Shown piece after piece: positions 38,926 through 48,309 of a stretch of 50,257 bases of DNA (positions are counted from its first letter, which is position 1; each line of letters opens with the position of its first letter). The DNA lies in assembly GCA_021732485.1 (NCBI GenBank), contig JAKFUV010000019.1, positions 1 through 50,257 of the forward strand, read 5' to 3'. The DNA is from Hyphomicrobium sp. (lineage in GTDB: Bacteria; Pseudomonadota; Alphaproteobacteria; Rhizobiales; Hyphomicrobiaceae). The translations under genes and the position numbers were made by a program. Under the pieces are notes generated by a model. It made no database searches. It was not told the DNA's origin and saw only the letters and a list, made by a program, of their open reading frames with translations.

Positions 38926-41900
38926 GTGGCGGAGTGGAAGGTCAAAGCCGAACTGTCGAAGGGCGCGGTATTTTCGGGCGTGCCGGAAGGCTTCGACGCG
39001 CGCGTCATTGCCGATATCACCAAGGCGTCGCGTCGCGACGATCAACCCGGCCTGCATCTCCACATCGCGCGCGATGACCGGCGACTGGAACACATCGAAA
39101 CGGCGATGGCGTTTTTTGCGCCCGACGTGAAGGTCATCGCGCTGCCGGCATGGGACACCGTTCCCTATGATCGCACCGGGCCGAACGCAGAGATCATCTC
39201 GAAGCGGATCACCGGGTTCGGCAAGCTGGTGATCGGCACGCGCAAGGAGCCGACGGTGGTTTTGACCACCGTCAACGCCGTGCTGCAGCGGGTGCCGCCG
39301 CGCGCCTTCATTCGCTCGGCGTTCAAGCCGATCGCGCCCGGCCAGCGCCTCGATATGTCGGAATTGATTAAGCGGCTCGGCGCCTATGGTTTTCAGCGTG
39401 CCAGCTCGGTCATGGAGCCGGGTGAATTCGCGCAACGCGGCGGCATCCTCGATATGTTTCCGCCGGGGCGCATCAATCCGATCCGGCTCGATTTCTTCGG
39501 CGACACGCTGGAGAGCATCAAAGCCTTCGACGCGCAAACGCAGCGCTCGATGAAGCCGGTGCAGAAATTTGCGCTGATGCCGGTCAGCGAAGTGGCCTTC
39601 GGTGAGGCGGCGACGGCGCTGTTTCGAACGCGCTACGTCGCGCTGTTTGGCGGCAACACGGGCGATGATCCGCTTTATGAATCGGTCAGCCACGGCCGGC
39701 GCTATCAGGGACAGGAGCACTGGCTGCCGCTGTTCCATCCCGAACTCGAAACGATCTTTGATTATGTGCCGGGTGCGGGCGTGAGTTTCGATCATCGCGC
39801 CGAGGAAGCCATCGACCAGCGCTTTCAGCAAATCCAGGAGCACTACGAGGCCCGCGTCGATAGTCTCGAGGGCCAGCGGTTCGGCGCGCCGCCCTATAAG
39901 CCAGTGCCGCCAGAGCAGATGTTTCTCGATGGCAAGGCGTGGGTCGCGGCGCTGGCCAAGCGGGGGCTGTCGCGGATCACGCCATTCGACGATCCAGCGC
40001 AATCGGGCGTTTATGCGATGCGGGGCCGGCGTGGCCGATCGTTCGCGCCGGAACGCACCAATCCGGACGCCAACGTGTTCGATGCAGCCGTTGGTCATGT
40101 GCGGCGCATTTTGTCGGAGCCGCGCCGGGTGATCGTTGCGGCGTGGACCGCAGGGGCGCGCGAACGGCTGTTGGGGCTGTTCAACGACCACGGTCTGCGC
40201 GACGCGCGCAAAATTGAGAACTTCACCGAGGTGCTGGCCCTGCCGCCGGGCGCGACGGCGTTCGCCGTGCTCGGTCTCGAGGAAGGCTTCGAGACACCGG
40301 ACTTGGCGGTCATCGCCGAACAGGACATTCTCGGCGATCGCTTGGTGCGGCAGCGAAAGCGCACACGCAAGGCCAGCGACGTTTTGACGGAAGCGACCAG
40401 CCTGTCAGTCGGCGATCTGGTGGTGCACACCGATCATGGCATCGGCCGGTTCGCGGGCCTGCAGACGATCACGGCCCTCGGCGCGCCGCACGATTGTCTC
40501 GAACTGCATTATGCCGGCGGCGACAAGCTGTTCCTCCCGGTCGAAAACATCGAGCTGCTGACCCGTTATGGCGCCGATGAAGGCGACAGCCAGCTCGATC
40601 GGCTGGGCGGAGTGGCGTGGCAATCACGTAAGGCGCGGCTGAAAAAGCGATTGCGCGAGATCGCCAACGAGCTGATCAAGATCGCAGCGCTCCGGGCTTT
40701 GCGCGAGGCGACGCCACTGCTCCCGCCGGCCGGTGCCTACGACGAATTCGTGGCGCGCTTCCCCTACGAGGAAACCGAGGATCAGGCGTCCAGCATCGAT
40801 GCCGTCGTCGCCGATTTGGGATCGGGCCGCCCGATGGACCGCCTCGTTTGCGGCGACGTCGGCTTTGGCAAGACGGAAGTGGCGATGCGGGCGGCGTTCG
40901 TGGCGGCTCTCAACGGCGTGCAGGTTGCGGTTGTAGTGCCGACGACGTTGCTGGCGCGGCAGCATTTCCGCTCGTTTACGGAACGCTTCAAGGGGCTGCC
41001 GGTGAAGGTGGCGCAAGCGTCGCGCATGGTGGCTGCGAAGGATCTCGCCGAAGTCAAAGCTGGATTGAAATCCGGCGGAATCGATATCGTCATCGGCACG
41101 CACGCACTACTTGGCAAGCAGATCGACTTTGCCCGGCTCGGATTGCTGATCATCGATGAGGAGCAGCATTTCGGCGTCGGGCACAAGGAGCGCCTGAAGA
41201 CGATGCGCGAGGATGTGCACGTGCTGACGCTGTCGGCGACGCCGATCCCGCGCACGCTGCAACTGGCGCTGACGGGTGTCAGGGAATTGTCGCTGATCAC
41301 CACGCCGCCGATCGACCGGCTGGCGGTGCGCACGTTCATTTCACAATTCGATCCGGTGATTTTGAAGGAAGCGCTGCGCCGCGAACGGTTCCGCGGCGGG
41401 CAGACGTTCTATGTCGCCCCGCGCATTACCGACCTCGACGACATCGCCGAATTTTTGCGCGAGACGGTGCCGGAGCTGACCTTCGCCCGCGCCACCGGAC
41501 AAATGACGCCGACCGAACTCGAAGACGTGATGACGGCGTTCTATGAGGGCAAGTACGATATCCTTCTCTCGACCGCGATTGTCGAATCCGGTCTCGATGT
41601 GCCAAACGCCAACACGCTGATCGTGCACCGGGCCGATATGTTCGGCTTGGCTCAGCTCTACCAGTTGCGCGGCCGGGTCGGGCGCTCGAAGACGCGGGCC
41701 TATGCCTACATCACCACGCCGCCGAATCAGAAGCTAACCGAGGGCGCCGAGAAACGCCTGAAGGTTCTGCAATCGCTCGATACGCTCGGCGCCGGGTTCT
41801 CGCTCGCCTCGCACGATCTCGACATTCGCGGCGCCGGCAATTTGCTCGGCGAGGAACAGTCGGGACATATCCGTGAAGTCGGTTTCGAGCTTTATCAATC

Positions 41901-42423
41901 GATGCTGGAGGAGGCGGTCGCGGCCATGAAGGGTGGCGATCTCGAAGCGACCGACAAGTGGAGCCCGGAGATTCAGCTCGGCACCTCGATCATGATTCCA
42001 GAGAGCTACGTCACCGATCTGCAATTGCGGCTCGGCCTCTATCGCCGCTTGTCGACGCTTGAGCAGCGCGCTGACATCGATGCGTTCGCGGCTGAACTCG
42101 TTGATCGGTTCGGCGACATGCCGCCGGAGGTCACGCACCTCCTCGACGTTATGGAGATCAAGGGCCTGTGCCGCATCGCCGGTATTGCCAAGGTGGATGC
42201 CGGTCCGAAGGGCGGCGTCGTGACGCTGTACAAAAATACCTTCGCCAATCCGGAAGGCCTGATCGGTTTCGTGCAGGCATCACGCGGGACGTTGAGGGTG
42301 CAGCCGGATCAGCGCTTGGTGTTTCGCGCCGATTGGGATTTGCCGGAAGCGCGCCTGAAGGGCGTCAGATCGTTGATCCAGACCTTCGCCGATCTTGCTG
42401 CCAACGCGCGCAAGGCGGCGTGA
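38926..42423 (+). CDS. mfd: Transcription-repair coupling factor
   Basis: This 1165-residue translocase removes stalled RNA polymerase and recruits UvrA to DNA lesions. The N-terminal UvrB-homology region spans about 1-330 (ALPAWDTVPYDRTGPN; FAQRGGILDMFPPG). The RNA-polymerase-interacting domain starts near 488 (SVGDLVVHTDHGIGRFAGL). The motor has Walker A CGDVGFGKTEVAMRAAF near 642, DEEQ in LLIIDEEQHFGVGHKER near 742, LSATPIPRTLQ and LRGRVGRSKTRAYAY. The C-terminal TRCF domain is complete. The GTG start lies 5 bases after sdhE. Length is normal. Confidence 0.96.
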   Translation: MAEWKVKAELSKGAVFSGVPEGFDARVIADITKASRRDDQPGLHLHIARDDRRLEHIETAMAFFAPDVKVIALPAWDTVPYDRTGPNAEIISKRITGFGKLVIGTRKEPTVVLTTVNAVLQRVPPRAFIRSAFKPIAPGQRLDMSELIKRLGAYGFQRASSVMEPGEFAQRGGILDMFPPGRINPIRLDFFGDTLESIKAFDAQTQRSMKPVQKFALMPVSEVAFGEAATALFRTRYVALFGGNTGDDPLYESVSHGRRYQGQEHWLPLFHPELETIFDYVPGAGVSFDHRAEEAIDQRFQQIQEHYEARVDSLEGQRFGAPPYKPVPPEQMFLDGKAWVAALAKRGLSRITPFDDPAQSGVYAMRGRRGRSFAPERTNPDANVFDAAVGHVRRILSEPRRVIVAAWTAGARERLLGLFNDHGLRDARKIENFTEVLALPPGATAFAVLGLEEGFETPDLAVIAEQDILGDRLVRQRKRTRKASDVLTEATSLSVGDLVVHTDHGIGRFAGLQTITALGAPHDCLELHYAGGDKLFLPVENIELLTRYGADEGDSQLDRLGGVAWQSRKARLKKRLREIANELIKIAALRALREATPLLPPAGAYDEFVARFPYEETEDQASSIDAVVADLGSGRPMDRLVCGDVGFGKTEVAMRAAFVAALNGVQVAVVVPTTLLARQHFRSFTERFKGLPVKVAQASRMVAAKDLAEVKAGLKSGGIDIVIGTHALLGKQIDFARLGLLIIDEEQHFGVGHKERLKTMREDVHVLTLSATPIPRTLQLALTGVRELSLITTPPIDRLAVRTFISQFDPVILKEALRRERFRGGQTFYVAPRITDLDDIAEFLRETVPELTFARATGQMTPTELEDVMTAFYEGKYDILLSTAIVESGLDVPNANTLIVHRADMFGLAQLYQLRGRVGRSKTRAYAYITTPPNQKLTEGAEKRLKVLQSLDTLGAGFSLASHDLDIRGAGNLLGEEQSGHIREVGFELYQSMLEEAVAAMKGGDLEATDKWSPEIQLGTSIMIPESYVTDLQLRLGLYRRLSTLEQRADIDAFAAELVDRFGDMPPEVTHLLDVMEIKGLCRIAGIAKVDAGPKGGVVTLYKNTFANPEGLIGFVQASRGTLRVQPDQRLVFRADWDLPEARLKGVRSLIQTFADLAANARKAA

Positions 42424-42436
42424 ACGTTCGTTGCGA

Positions 42437-42994
42437 TCAGCGGCTCGGTGACTGCGGGGTTGCGTGCGCTGCGCGGGCGGCGTCGAGGCGCTGATAAAAG
42501 GTGTTCGCCGGTTGCGACTGAGGCAGTGGTGACAGATCCGGCGGCATCGCGACGGTCGATGTGGCGAGACTAACGGAGTGCCCTTGGGCTTGCCCATCGT
42601 TGAGCTCGCGCAGCTGGCCGCGAACCTTGGCGCCCTCTTCGGCGGAAAACATTTCCTGAAATAATTCGCCTTCGACTTCTGCGGTCCGTTCAAGGCGGAC
42701 GCGGCGCGCCCTAATGATGCCGCGCGTGACCCCGCGAATGACGACGTCATCGGCAATGATGCCGCCATCGATCATCGCGTCGGTATCGACGATCAGCATC
42801 TTGCACGTGATGTTGCCGTGGACTTTGCCCTTGACCAAAATATCGCCCTGGCTTTCGAGATCGCCGCGCATCGTCAGCCACTCGTTGATGATCGAACAGT
42901 TGGCTTCATGAGCGGCCGCTTGCTGCGCGAAGGGCTGGCCGTTGGTCGCAAGGGCTGAGGCGAGCGACTTGGTGGTGAACATCGGCGCACTCAC
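42437..42994 (-). CDS. Bactofilin-type polymer-forming cytoskeletal protein
   Basis: This protein of about 185 residues has the DUF583/bactofilin beta-helix in its centre (about 36-125), seen as short hydrophobic repeats such as LTMRGDLESQGDILVKGKVH and IIADDVVIRGVTRGIIRARR. The flanking tails are disordered, as in other bactofilins. These proteins polymerise on the cytoplasmic membrane face and scaffold cell-wall enzymes. The start is a GTG at 42994 or the ATG at 42982; neither has a strong ribosome site. It converges with mfd (13-base gap) and lies 78 bases downstream of the acyl-CoA synthetase on the same strand. Confidence 0.88.
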   Translation of the reverse strand: MSAPMFTTKSLASALATNGQPFAQQAAAHEANCSIINEWLTMRGDLESQGDILVKGKVHGNITCKMLIVDTDAMIDGGIIADDVVIRGVTRGIIRARRVRLERTAEVEGELFQEMFSAEEGAKVRGQLRELNDGQAQGHSVSLATSTVAMPPDLSPLPQSQPANTFYQRLDAARAAHATPQSPSR

Positions 42995-43071
42995 AAAATA
43001 AAAACGATTTCGGCGGCAGCTTAGCGACCGGGCGTTAAGAAGCGGCTAACCACATGTCCTCCGATCTGAGA

Positions 43072-44649
43072 TTACACCGAAATGGGGCGAAGGGTTGCGA
43101 GCAGGCTGCGCTTGACCTTGCCGTTGGCGGTGCGCGGCAGCGTGTCGACGAACACGATCTCGCGCGGGCGCTTGTAGTCGGCGAGGCGATCGGCGGCGAA
43201 GGCCTCCAGCGCTGTCGTCGATAGCGAGCTGCCGGGCGCACGAATGACGAAGGCGCCAATGACGCTGACGTCGGCACGAACGCGAACTTCAGCGCAGGCG
43301 ACTTCGCCAACACCCGGGCATTGCGCCAGCACGGCTTCGACTTCATGCGGCGAGACACGGTAGCCGAGCGCCTTCATGATGTCGTTGGCGCGGCCGAGAT
43401 GCGTGACGTAGCCGTCGCCGTCCATGCGGCCGAGATCGCCACCGACGAACCAGTCGCCGCGATAAACCTCCAGCTCTTCGACAGGGCGATTCCAATAGCC
43501 GAGCATCAGGCCGGGATCGCTGCGATGGACGGCGATCAGGCCGTCGTGCTCGGCCGGCAGTTCATCATCGCCGCCGTCCGTCGACAGAATGGCGATGCGG
43601 CGTCCGGCTTGCGGTTTACCGATTGTGCCGGGTTTGCGCGGCACGCTTGGGCTGGTCGAGATGTACGTCGACAGTTCGCTCATGCCCAGCGCCTCGTGCA
43701 ACTCGGTGCCGGTGCGCTGACGCCACGCGTCGAACAGATCGTCGGGCGGGCGTTCGCCAGCAATCAAGCCGTGCCGCAGCCGGTGCACATCGAGCGGGCC
43801 GCTTGGCGCATATTTCAGAATTTGCCGCACGAGGCTCGGGACGGCAGCGAACAGCGTGGCGTTGCAATGCCGGATGAGCGCCGGCCAGACCTCGGGTGAT
43901 TTTTCGCCCGTGTAGATCAGGCTGGTCGCACCGTTGGCCCACGGATCGATCAGGCCCGTGCCGAGCGTGTAGGTCCAATTGAACGCGCCGGCATGCAGCA
44001 TCCGATCATCGGGCGTGATCGCGTACCAGCCTTGATACATTGGCCGCCGGCCAAGCACGACGCGGTGGGCGTGGACGACGCCTTTGGGATGCGCCGTCGT
44101 GCCGGACGTATAGATGAGATAGGCCGCATCGTTGGCGCGGGTCGCGGCGTAATCGGCGCGAGGCGCTGCGCGCATCATCGTGCGAATGTCGTCGTCACTT
44201 AGCACCGTGAGGCCGGGCGGAAGTTCGCCGCGTGGCAGGTGCGATGCCACGGCGACGGCCGACGCGCCGCTGTCGGCCAGCAGGAACTGAGCTTCGGCGG
44301 CTGTCAGTTGCGAAGAGGTGGGTATGGCGACGAGACCGGCAGCGATGCACCCAAGAAACAGGATCGGGTACGTGCTGATATTATCGAGGCGGATGACGAC
44401 GCGGTGGCCGGGTTGGAGGCCGCGCGCCAGCAACCCGCCGGCGACGCGCAACACCGCGTCTTCGATTGACTGGTAAGTCCAAGTCTCAGATGGCGTCGCA
44501 TCGCTGAGATCGGCGACAACTTCGAGCGCGGATTTATTGGGCGTCGCTTGCGCTGCGCGGCGCAAGCAGTAATGCGCCAGATTGAACGCAGCGTCGCCGC
44601 TGACGATGGCGTCGACGTCAATCGGTTCTGAGAGCGGCGCAAGGGTCAT
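43072..44649 (-). CDS. AMP-forming acyl-CoA synthetase
   Basis: This 525-residue cytoplasmic enzyme activates a carboxylic acid to its acyl-CoA through an acyl-AMP. The phosphate-binding loop is YLIYTSGTTAHPKGVVHAH (about 180-198). The adenine motif is LHEALGMSELSTYIS and the hinge is GYWNRPVEELEVYRGDWFVGG. The C-terminal catalytic Lys lies in RTANGKVKRSLL. The substrate cannot be told; the sequence recalls benzoate-CoA-ligase-like and medium-chain enzymes rather than MatB. The ATG at 44649 overlaps the stop of the upstream solute-binding protein gene as ATGA, an unusual pairing that suggests the two act on one substrate. Confidence 0.88.
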   Translation of the reverse strand: MTLAPLSEPIDVDAIVSGDAAFNLAHYCLRRAAQATPNKSALEVVADLSDATPSETWTYQSIEDAVLRVAGGLLARGLQPGHRVVIRLDNISTYPILFLGCIAAGLVAIPTSSQLTAAEAQFLLADSGASAVAVASHLPRGELPPGLTVLSDDDIRTMMRAAPRADYAATRANDAAYLIYTSGTTAHPKGVVHAHRVVLGRRPMYQGWYAITPDDRMLHAGAFNWTYTLGTGLIDPWANGATSLIYTGEKSPEVWPALIRHCNATLFAAVPSLVRQILKYAPSGPLDVHRLRHGLIAGERPPDDLFDAWRQRTGTELHEALGMSELSTYISTSPSVPRKPGTIGKPQAGRRIAILSTDGGDDELPAEHDGLIAVHRSDPGLMLGYWNRPVEELEVYRGDWFVGGDLGRMDGDGYVTHLGRANDIMKALGYRVSPHEVEAVLAQCPGVGEVACAEVRVRADVSVIGAFVIRAPGSSLSTTALEAFAADRLADYKRPREIVFVDTLPRTANGKVKRSLLATLRPISV

Positions 44650-46439
44650 TTCGGCTCCTCGATCCACCACGTTTCGATGGCGTAGCCGAAAATTGGCGTC
44701 TTCTCGGGATGTTTGAGACGGGCCCAATGGGCGACCCACTGGCGCGGTCCATAGAACAGCGGGATGACATAGTCTTCAGACAGAAGCACGCGATCGAGGG
44801 CGCGCACGGCCGATACGAAGTCGGCCTCCGTCGGCGCTTTCAGCATGGCGTCGATCATCGCATCGGCGGCGGGATTTGAAACGCCGGCGAAATTGAAAGA
44901 CCCCTTGGCGTTGGCATTGCTGGCCGACCAGCGGAACAATTGCTCGTTGCCCGGCGACAGCGACGACGCCCAGGTCGTTTGAATCATATCGTAGTCGTAG
45001 CTTGCCAGCCGCTCTTGGTACTGCGCCCCATCGACCACGCGGACGCGCACGGCGATGCCCAGCGCTTCGAGACTGCGGGCGTAGGTGAGCAGCAGCGCCT
45101 CTTGCGCATTGTTGTTGGCGAGGATCTCAAAACCGAGTGGCACGCCGGACGCGGCGTTGACCAGTCGACCATCCTTAAACGTGTAGCCGGCATCGCGGAG
45201 GATTTGCAGGGCGGCCCTTTGGTTGGTGCGGTTTTGCCCCGAACCGTCGCTGCTTGGGAACATATAAGAACCCGCTAAGAACTCCGGCCGCACGCTGCCG
45301 GGAAAAGATGCCAGAAGACTAAGCTCCGTCGCGTCCGCCGGCTTACCGGCCGACGATAAATAGGAGCGCTCAAAGAAACTTTGCGTGCGCTTGAAAAGAC
45401 CGTTGTAGAGCGTGCGGTTGATCCACTCGAAATCGAGCAGCATCATCAGGGCGTGACGAACGCGCCGGTCGGAGAAGATGCTGCGTCGTGTGTTAAAGAC
45501 CAAAGCTGTCATGCCTGCGGGTAAAGCGATCTCGAACTCGGTCTTGATCATGCGCCCGTCGCTCACAGCGGGGATAGAATAAGCGTCGGCCCAGCGTCCT
45601 GGATCTTCTTCGAGGCGGAAATCGATGCCGCCGCGCTTGAAGGTTTCGAGCAGCACCGAGCTGTCGCGGAAATAATCGAAGCGGATGTCATCGAAGTTGA
45701 AGCGGCCGCGATTGATTGGCAGATCACGGGCCCAATAGTCGGGATCGCGCTGATAGGTCAGCGAGCGGCCAGCGTCGATTTTTGCGATCGTGTACGGACC
45801 GGAGCCGATCAACGGTGTCATCGAGGTGGCGTCGAACACGTCGGCGGGCGTCGAGGCTTTAGAGAACACCGGCATCAGGCCAAGGATCAGCGGCAGTTCG
45901 CGGTCTTGGCCGTCCTGAAACGTGAATTTGACCTGATCGGTGCCGACGGCCTCGGCCTTTACGACTTTGGCGAAGTAGGTCCGGTGGTTGGGGCGGCCCT
46001 TGGTCTTCAATAAGTCGAAAGCGTGCAGCACATCGGCCGGCGTGACGGCGGTGCGATTTGAAAAGGCCGCTTTCGGATTGAGCTTGAAGGTGACTGCCGT
46101 GCCGTCGGCTGCAACGTCGATCGTTTCGGCGATCAAGCCGTAGAGCGTGAACGGCTCGTCCAGGCTGCGCGCCATCAAGGTCTCGATGGTGAATTCGCGC
46201 ACGCCGGTCGCCGGCACACCTTTGACGATGAGCGGATTGAGGCTGTCGAACGATCCTTGCACGCCGAACGTTGCGCGGCCGCCCTTGGGCGCCGTCGGGT
46301 TGACGTAGGGCAGGCTGGCGAAATCGGCGGCGAGGGCCGGTGTGCCGCGCAAGGCAATGGACGGTTTTGGCTCGGCTCCAGCGGCAGGGCTGAGCGCAGT
46401 CATGACGGTCAGCGCCATCAGCAGTGCCAAACGAACCAC
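44646..46439 (-). CDS. Family 5 extracellular solute-binding protein (YejA-like)
   Basis: This protein of about 597 residues is a periplasmic receptor of the peptide/nickel ABC importer class. A GTG at 46439 gives a short signal peptide (ending SPAAGAEP). The family hallmarks are GGRATFGVQGSFDSLNPLI, YGLIAETIDVAADGTAVTF, LIGSGPYTIAKIDAGRSLTY and DFEWINRTLYNGLF, which resemble YejA-type oligopeptide receptors. No permease or ATPase genes (yejBEF) are adjacent, so it is an orphan receptor. Instead its stop overlaps the start of an acyl-CoA synthetase. Upstream in-frame codons run far into the intergenic region and beyond but lack gene-like character and were not used. Confidence 0.88.
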   Translation of the reverse strand: MVRLALLMALTVMTALSPAAGAEPKPSIALRGTPALAADFASLPYVNPTAPKGGRATFGVQGSFDSLNPLIVKGVPATGVREFTIETLMARSLDEPFTLYGLIAETIDVAADGTAVTFKLNPKAAFSNRTAVTPADVLHAFDLLKTKGRPNHRTYFAKVVKAEAVGTDQVKFTFQDGQDRELPLILGLMPVFSKASTPADVFDATSMTPLIGSGPYTIAKIDAGRSLTYQRDPDYWARDLPINRGRFNFDDIRFDYFRDSSVLLETFKRGGIDFRLEEDPGRWADAYSIPAVSDGRMIKTEFEIALPAGMTALVFNTRRSIFSDRRVRHALMMLLDFEWINRTLYNGLFKRTQSFFERSYLSSAGKPADATELSLLASFPGSVRPEFLAGSYMFPSSDGSGQNRTNQRAALQILRDAGYTFKDGRLVNAASGVPLGFEILANNNAQEALLLTYARSLEALGIAVRVRVVDGAQYQERLASYDYDMIQTTWASSLSPGNEQLFRWSASNANAKGSFNFAGVSNPAADAMIDAMLKAPTEADFVSAVRALDRVLLSEDYVIPLFYGPRQWVAHWARLKHPEKTPIFGYAIETWWIEEPK

Positions 46440-46850
46440 GGTGCCGTCTCTCTGTTGCGATCGGGATTGCGACCGGCTGCGGACCGATTGCCCGACGTTG
46501 CGCCGCCGGCATATTTCGCGCCCAAGTCTGTCCTCGGCCGGCGCGAAATTTGTCGCTCGACCAGGCGGCATTCTGATGACGCGGACAGCGTTTGGGTTCA
46601 GGCCATCGGGCCTTTCGCCAGCATGTCGCAGTGGCTGCGAGGCAACGACCGAGCCATCGTCAACCGCTCGCCCCAGGCACTTTATGAAGCGGCCACGGGA
46701 TTGCCGCAATCCGAGCTTTATTCGCTCCATCGCGGCGCTGAAAGCGCCATGACCCATGCTGGCCCGCCAATTTGCGGTGGCCGAAAGGCGCGGGTTCGAG
46801 AGGGGTAGGGTCGACCTGGTCGGCTCATAAAAACGAGGATTCTTAGGTAC
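46440..46850. other. Divergent intergenic region between the YejA-like gene and the IalB-like gene
   Basis: This 411-bp region separates two divergent genes and should hold their promoters. Open frames cross it on both strands but show no family features. I see no RNA gene or clear sigma-70 pair. Confidence 0.45.
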
Positions 46851-47750
46851 ATGAGACACGCAGGATTGCGCGCGAGCGGCACCACGCTGGTTTCTACTGC
46901 GGCGCTCACGCTTGCGGCGCTGACGGCAGGTTTGACGCTGCCGGCAATGGCGCAGGCGCCGGCTGAACAAGAGATCAATATTCAACCCAAGCCCGCAGCC
47001 ACACCGGCGGCGAAGCCCGCCGCCAAACCCGCTGCCAAACCGGCTGGCGCGACCGCTGCGGCCCCGGCAGCAGGTGGCGGCGCCAAGAGCGCCTGGGTGA
47101 AGCTGTGCGAGAAGGCGCCGATCGTCAAAAAGGATAAAGAGGGCAAAGAAGTCAAAGAAGACAAAAACCTCTGCCTGACACATCACGAACGTCTCGATGG
47201 TAACACAGGTATGGTCCTGGTGTCAGCCGCCATCCGCCAGATCGAAGGCCAGGACAAGCAATCGCTCATGGTCATGGTTCCGCTTGGCATGGCGCTCCCG
47301 CCGGGCCTGCGCGCGGCGATCTACACCAAGGACCAGTGGGCGGCTGCCGCCAAAAACGAGAAAATCGACGAGAAGGCGTTGAAGCCGATCGATCTCAAGT
47401 TCTCGCTCTGCCATCCGGCCGGGTGCACGGCTGAAACGGAAGCGACCAAGGACATCATGGATCAGATGGCAGCCGGGGGCGGCATCATGATCCTGGCCAT
47501 CAATGCCGGCGCGCAGCCGGTCGGTTTCCCAGTGCCGCTCGAAGGCTATGTCGAAGCCCAGAAGGGCGCGCCAGTCGACAACAAGAAATACGCCGAAGCG
47601 CGCAGCTCGCTGATGAAACAGATCCGCGAACGCCAGGCTCAGGCCGCTGAAAAGTATCGCGCCGATCTGGCCGCCAAGAAGGCCGCCGCCGGTGCCGCCC
47701 CGGCAACCACGGGGTCGACGCCGGCTCCGGCCGCGCCGAAAGCGCCATAA
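46851..47750 (+). CDS. Invasion-associated locus B (IalB) family protein
   Basis: This 299-residue secreted protein has a signal peptide (about 12-35, ending LPAMAQA), an Ala/Pro/Lys linker with repeated AAKP units (about 48-75) and an IalB domain (about 80-235). Conserved cysteines lie in KLCEKAP, KNLCLTHHE and FSLCHPAGCTAE, probably paired in the periplasm. IalB was named for Bartonella red-cell invasion, but the family is widespread in free-living Hyphomicrobiales and its general function is unknown. The C-terminal tail is a charged helix followed by Ala/Pro. A Rho-independent terminator lies 43 bases after the stop. Confidence 0.9.
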   Translation: MRHAGLRASGTTLVSTAALTLAALTAGLTLPAMAQAPAEQEINIQPKPAATPAAKPAAKPAAKPAGATAAAPAAGGGAKSAWVKLCEKAPIVKKDKEGKEVKEDKNLCLTHHERLDGNTGMVLVSAAIRQIEGQDKQSLMVMVPLGMALPPGLRAAIYTKDQWAAAAKNEKIDEKALKPIDLKFSLCHPAGCTAETEATKDIMDQMAAGGGIMILAINAGAQPVGFPVPLEGYVEAQKGAPVDNKKYAEARSSLMKQIRERQAQAAEKYRADLAAKKAAAGAAPATTGSTPAPAAPKAP

Positions 47751-47793
47751 CACTCACCGCGATGTCCGACGCAGCACGTCGGAGATGAAACAC

Positions 47794-47829
47794 AAAACGC
47801 CGCTCCGGAATTTCGGGGCGGCGTTTTCT
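47794..47829 (+). terminator. Rho-independent terminator after the IalB-like gene
   Basis: AAAACGCCGC (47794-47803) pairs with GCGGCGTTTT (47818-47827), with an additional CCG/CGG pair inside and a short loop, followed by TTTTCTT. This is the clearest intrinsic terminator in the window. The A-rich left flank means it could also work for the leftward hspQ transcript. Confidence 0.85.
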
Positions 47830-47843
47830 TATTCGTCCGTCGG

Positions 47844-47910
47844 CGCTAGCCCTCTGCTTGGTCGTGCTTCTTTTCTGAAAACCGGTACCCACTTTTCCGG
47901 AAGCACTCTC
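47844..47910. repeat. Diverged copy of the dispersed palindromic repeat
   Basis: It shares the layout of the second half of the repeat at 38401-38470: CGCTAGCCCTCTGCTTGGTC corresponds to the CTCTAGCCCTTTGCTTTGTC stretch. A hairpin follows with arms GTGCTTC (47864-47870) and GAAGCAC (47900-47906) enclosing AAAACCGGTACCCACTTTT. That ACCGGTACCCACTTTTCCGG core is common between genes in Hyphomicrobiales. The copy ends right at the hspQ stop codon. Confidence 0.7.
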
Positions 47911-47911
47911 A

Positions 47912-48247
47912 TCAATTCGAGGTCGAGTGGCGGCGGCGATAGGTGCCGGCCTTGCTGTCGCGCTCGAATAATTCGGCGATGTCGGGATGGCGAAGGGCTT
48001 GCGGGTTATCGTCCGGCAGCAGGTTTTGCTCCGAGACGTAGGCGACGTAGGTGCTGTCGGCATTCTCGGCGTAGAGGTGATAAAACGGCTGTTCCTTGCG
48101 CGGGCGGATTTCCTCGGGGATCGCCTGCCACCATTCCTCGGTATTGGCGAAGACCGGATCGATATCGAACACAAGGCCTCGAAACGGAAACAGCCGATGG
48201 CGAACCACCTGTCCGATCGCGAATTTTGCGTAGCGCGTTTCGGTCAT
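47912..48247 (-). CDS. hspQ: Heat shock protein HspQ
   Basis: This 111-residue cytoplasmic protein matches the HspQ family, a hemimethylated-DNA-binding and Lon-adaptor protein in enterobacteria. The family pattern is seen in FAIGQVVRHRLFPFRGLVFDI, NTEEWWQAIPEEIRPRKEQP, FYHLYAEN and YVAYVSEQNLLPDD. The ATG at 48247 gives the family's usual start; an upstream in-frame codon adds an unlikely extension. A heat-shock-type promoter lies about 60-90 bases upstream. The C-terminal tail (RRRHSTSN) abuts a dispersed repeat. Confidence 0.93.
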   Translation of the reverse strand: MTETRYAKFAIGQVVRHRLFPFRGLVFDIDPVFANTEEWWQAIPEEIRPRKEQPFYHLYAENADSTYVAYVSEQNLLPDDNPQALRHPDIAELFERDSKAGTYRRRHSTSN

Positions 48248-48309
48248 GGCGGGAGGACGGGTCCTGTGTTGCGATGTGTCGAGCGATCGCCAGACATCAT
48301 CGGCCGGAG

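Noticed and set aside
38884..40191. A 435-codon minus-strand frame antisense to mfd
   Set aside because: It is a shadow of mfd, with Arg/His-rich composition and no domain.
46440..47186. In-frame upstream extension of the YejA-like gene by about 249 codons
   Set aside because: The extension crosses the divergent intergenic region and runs antisense to the IalB gene. The signal peptide starts at the GTG at 46439, so the extra codons are chance open frame.
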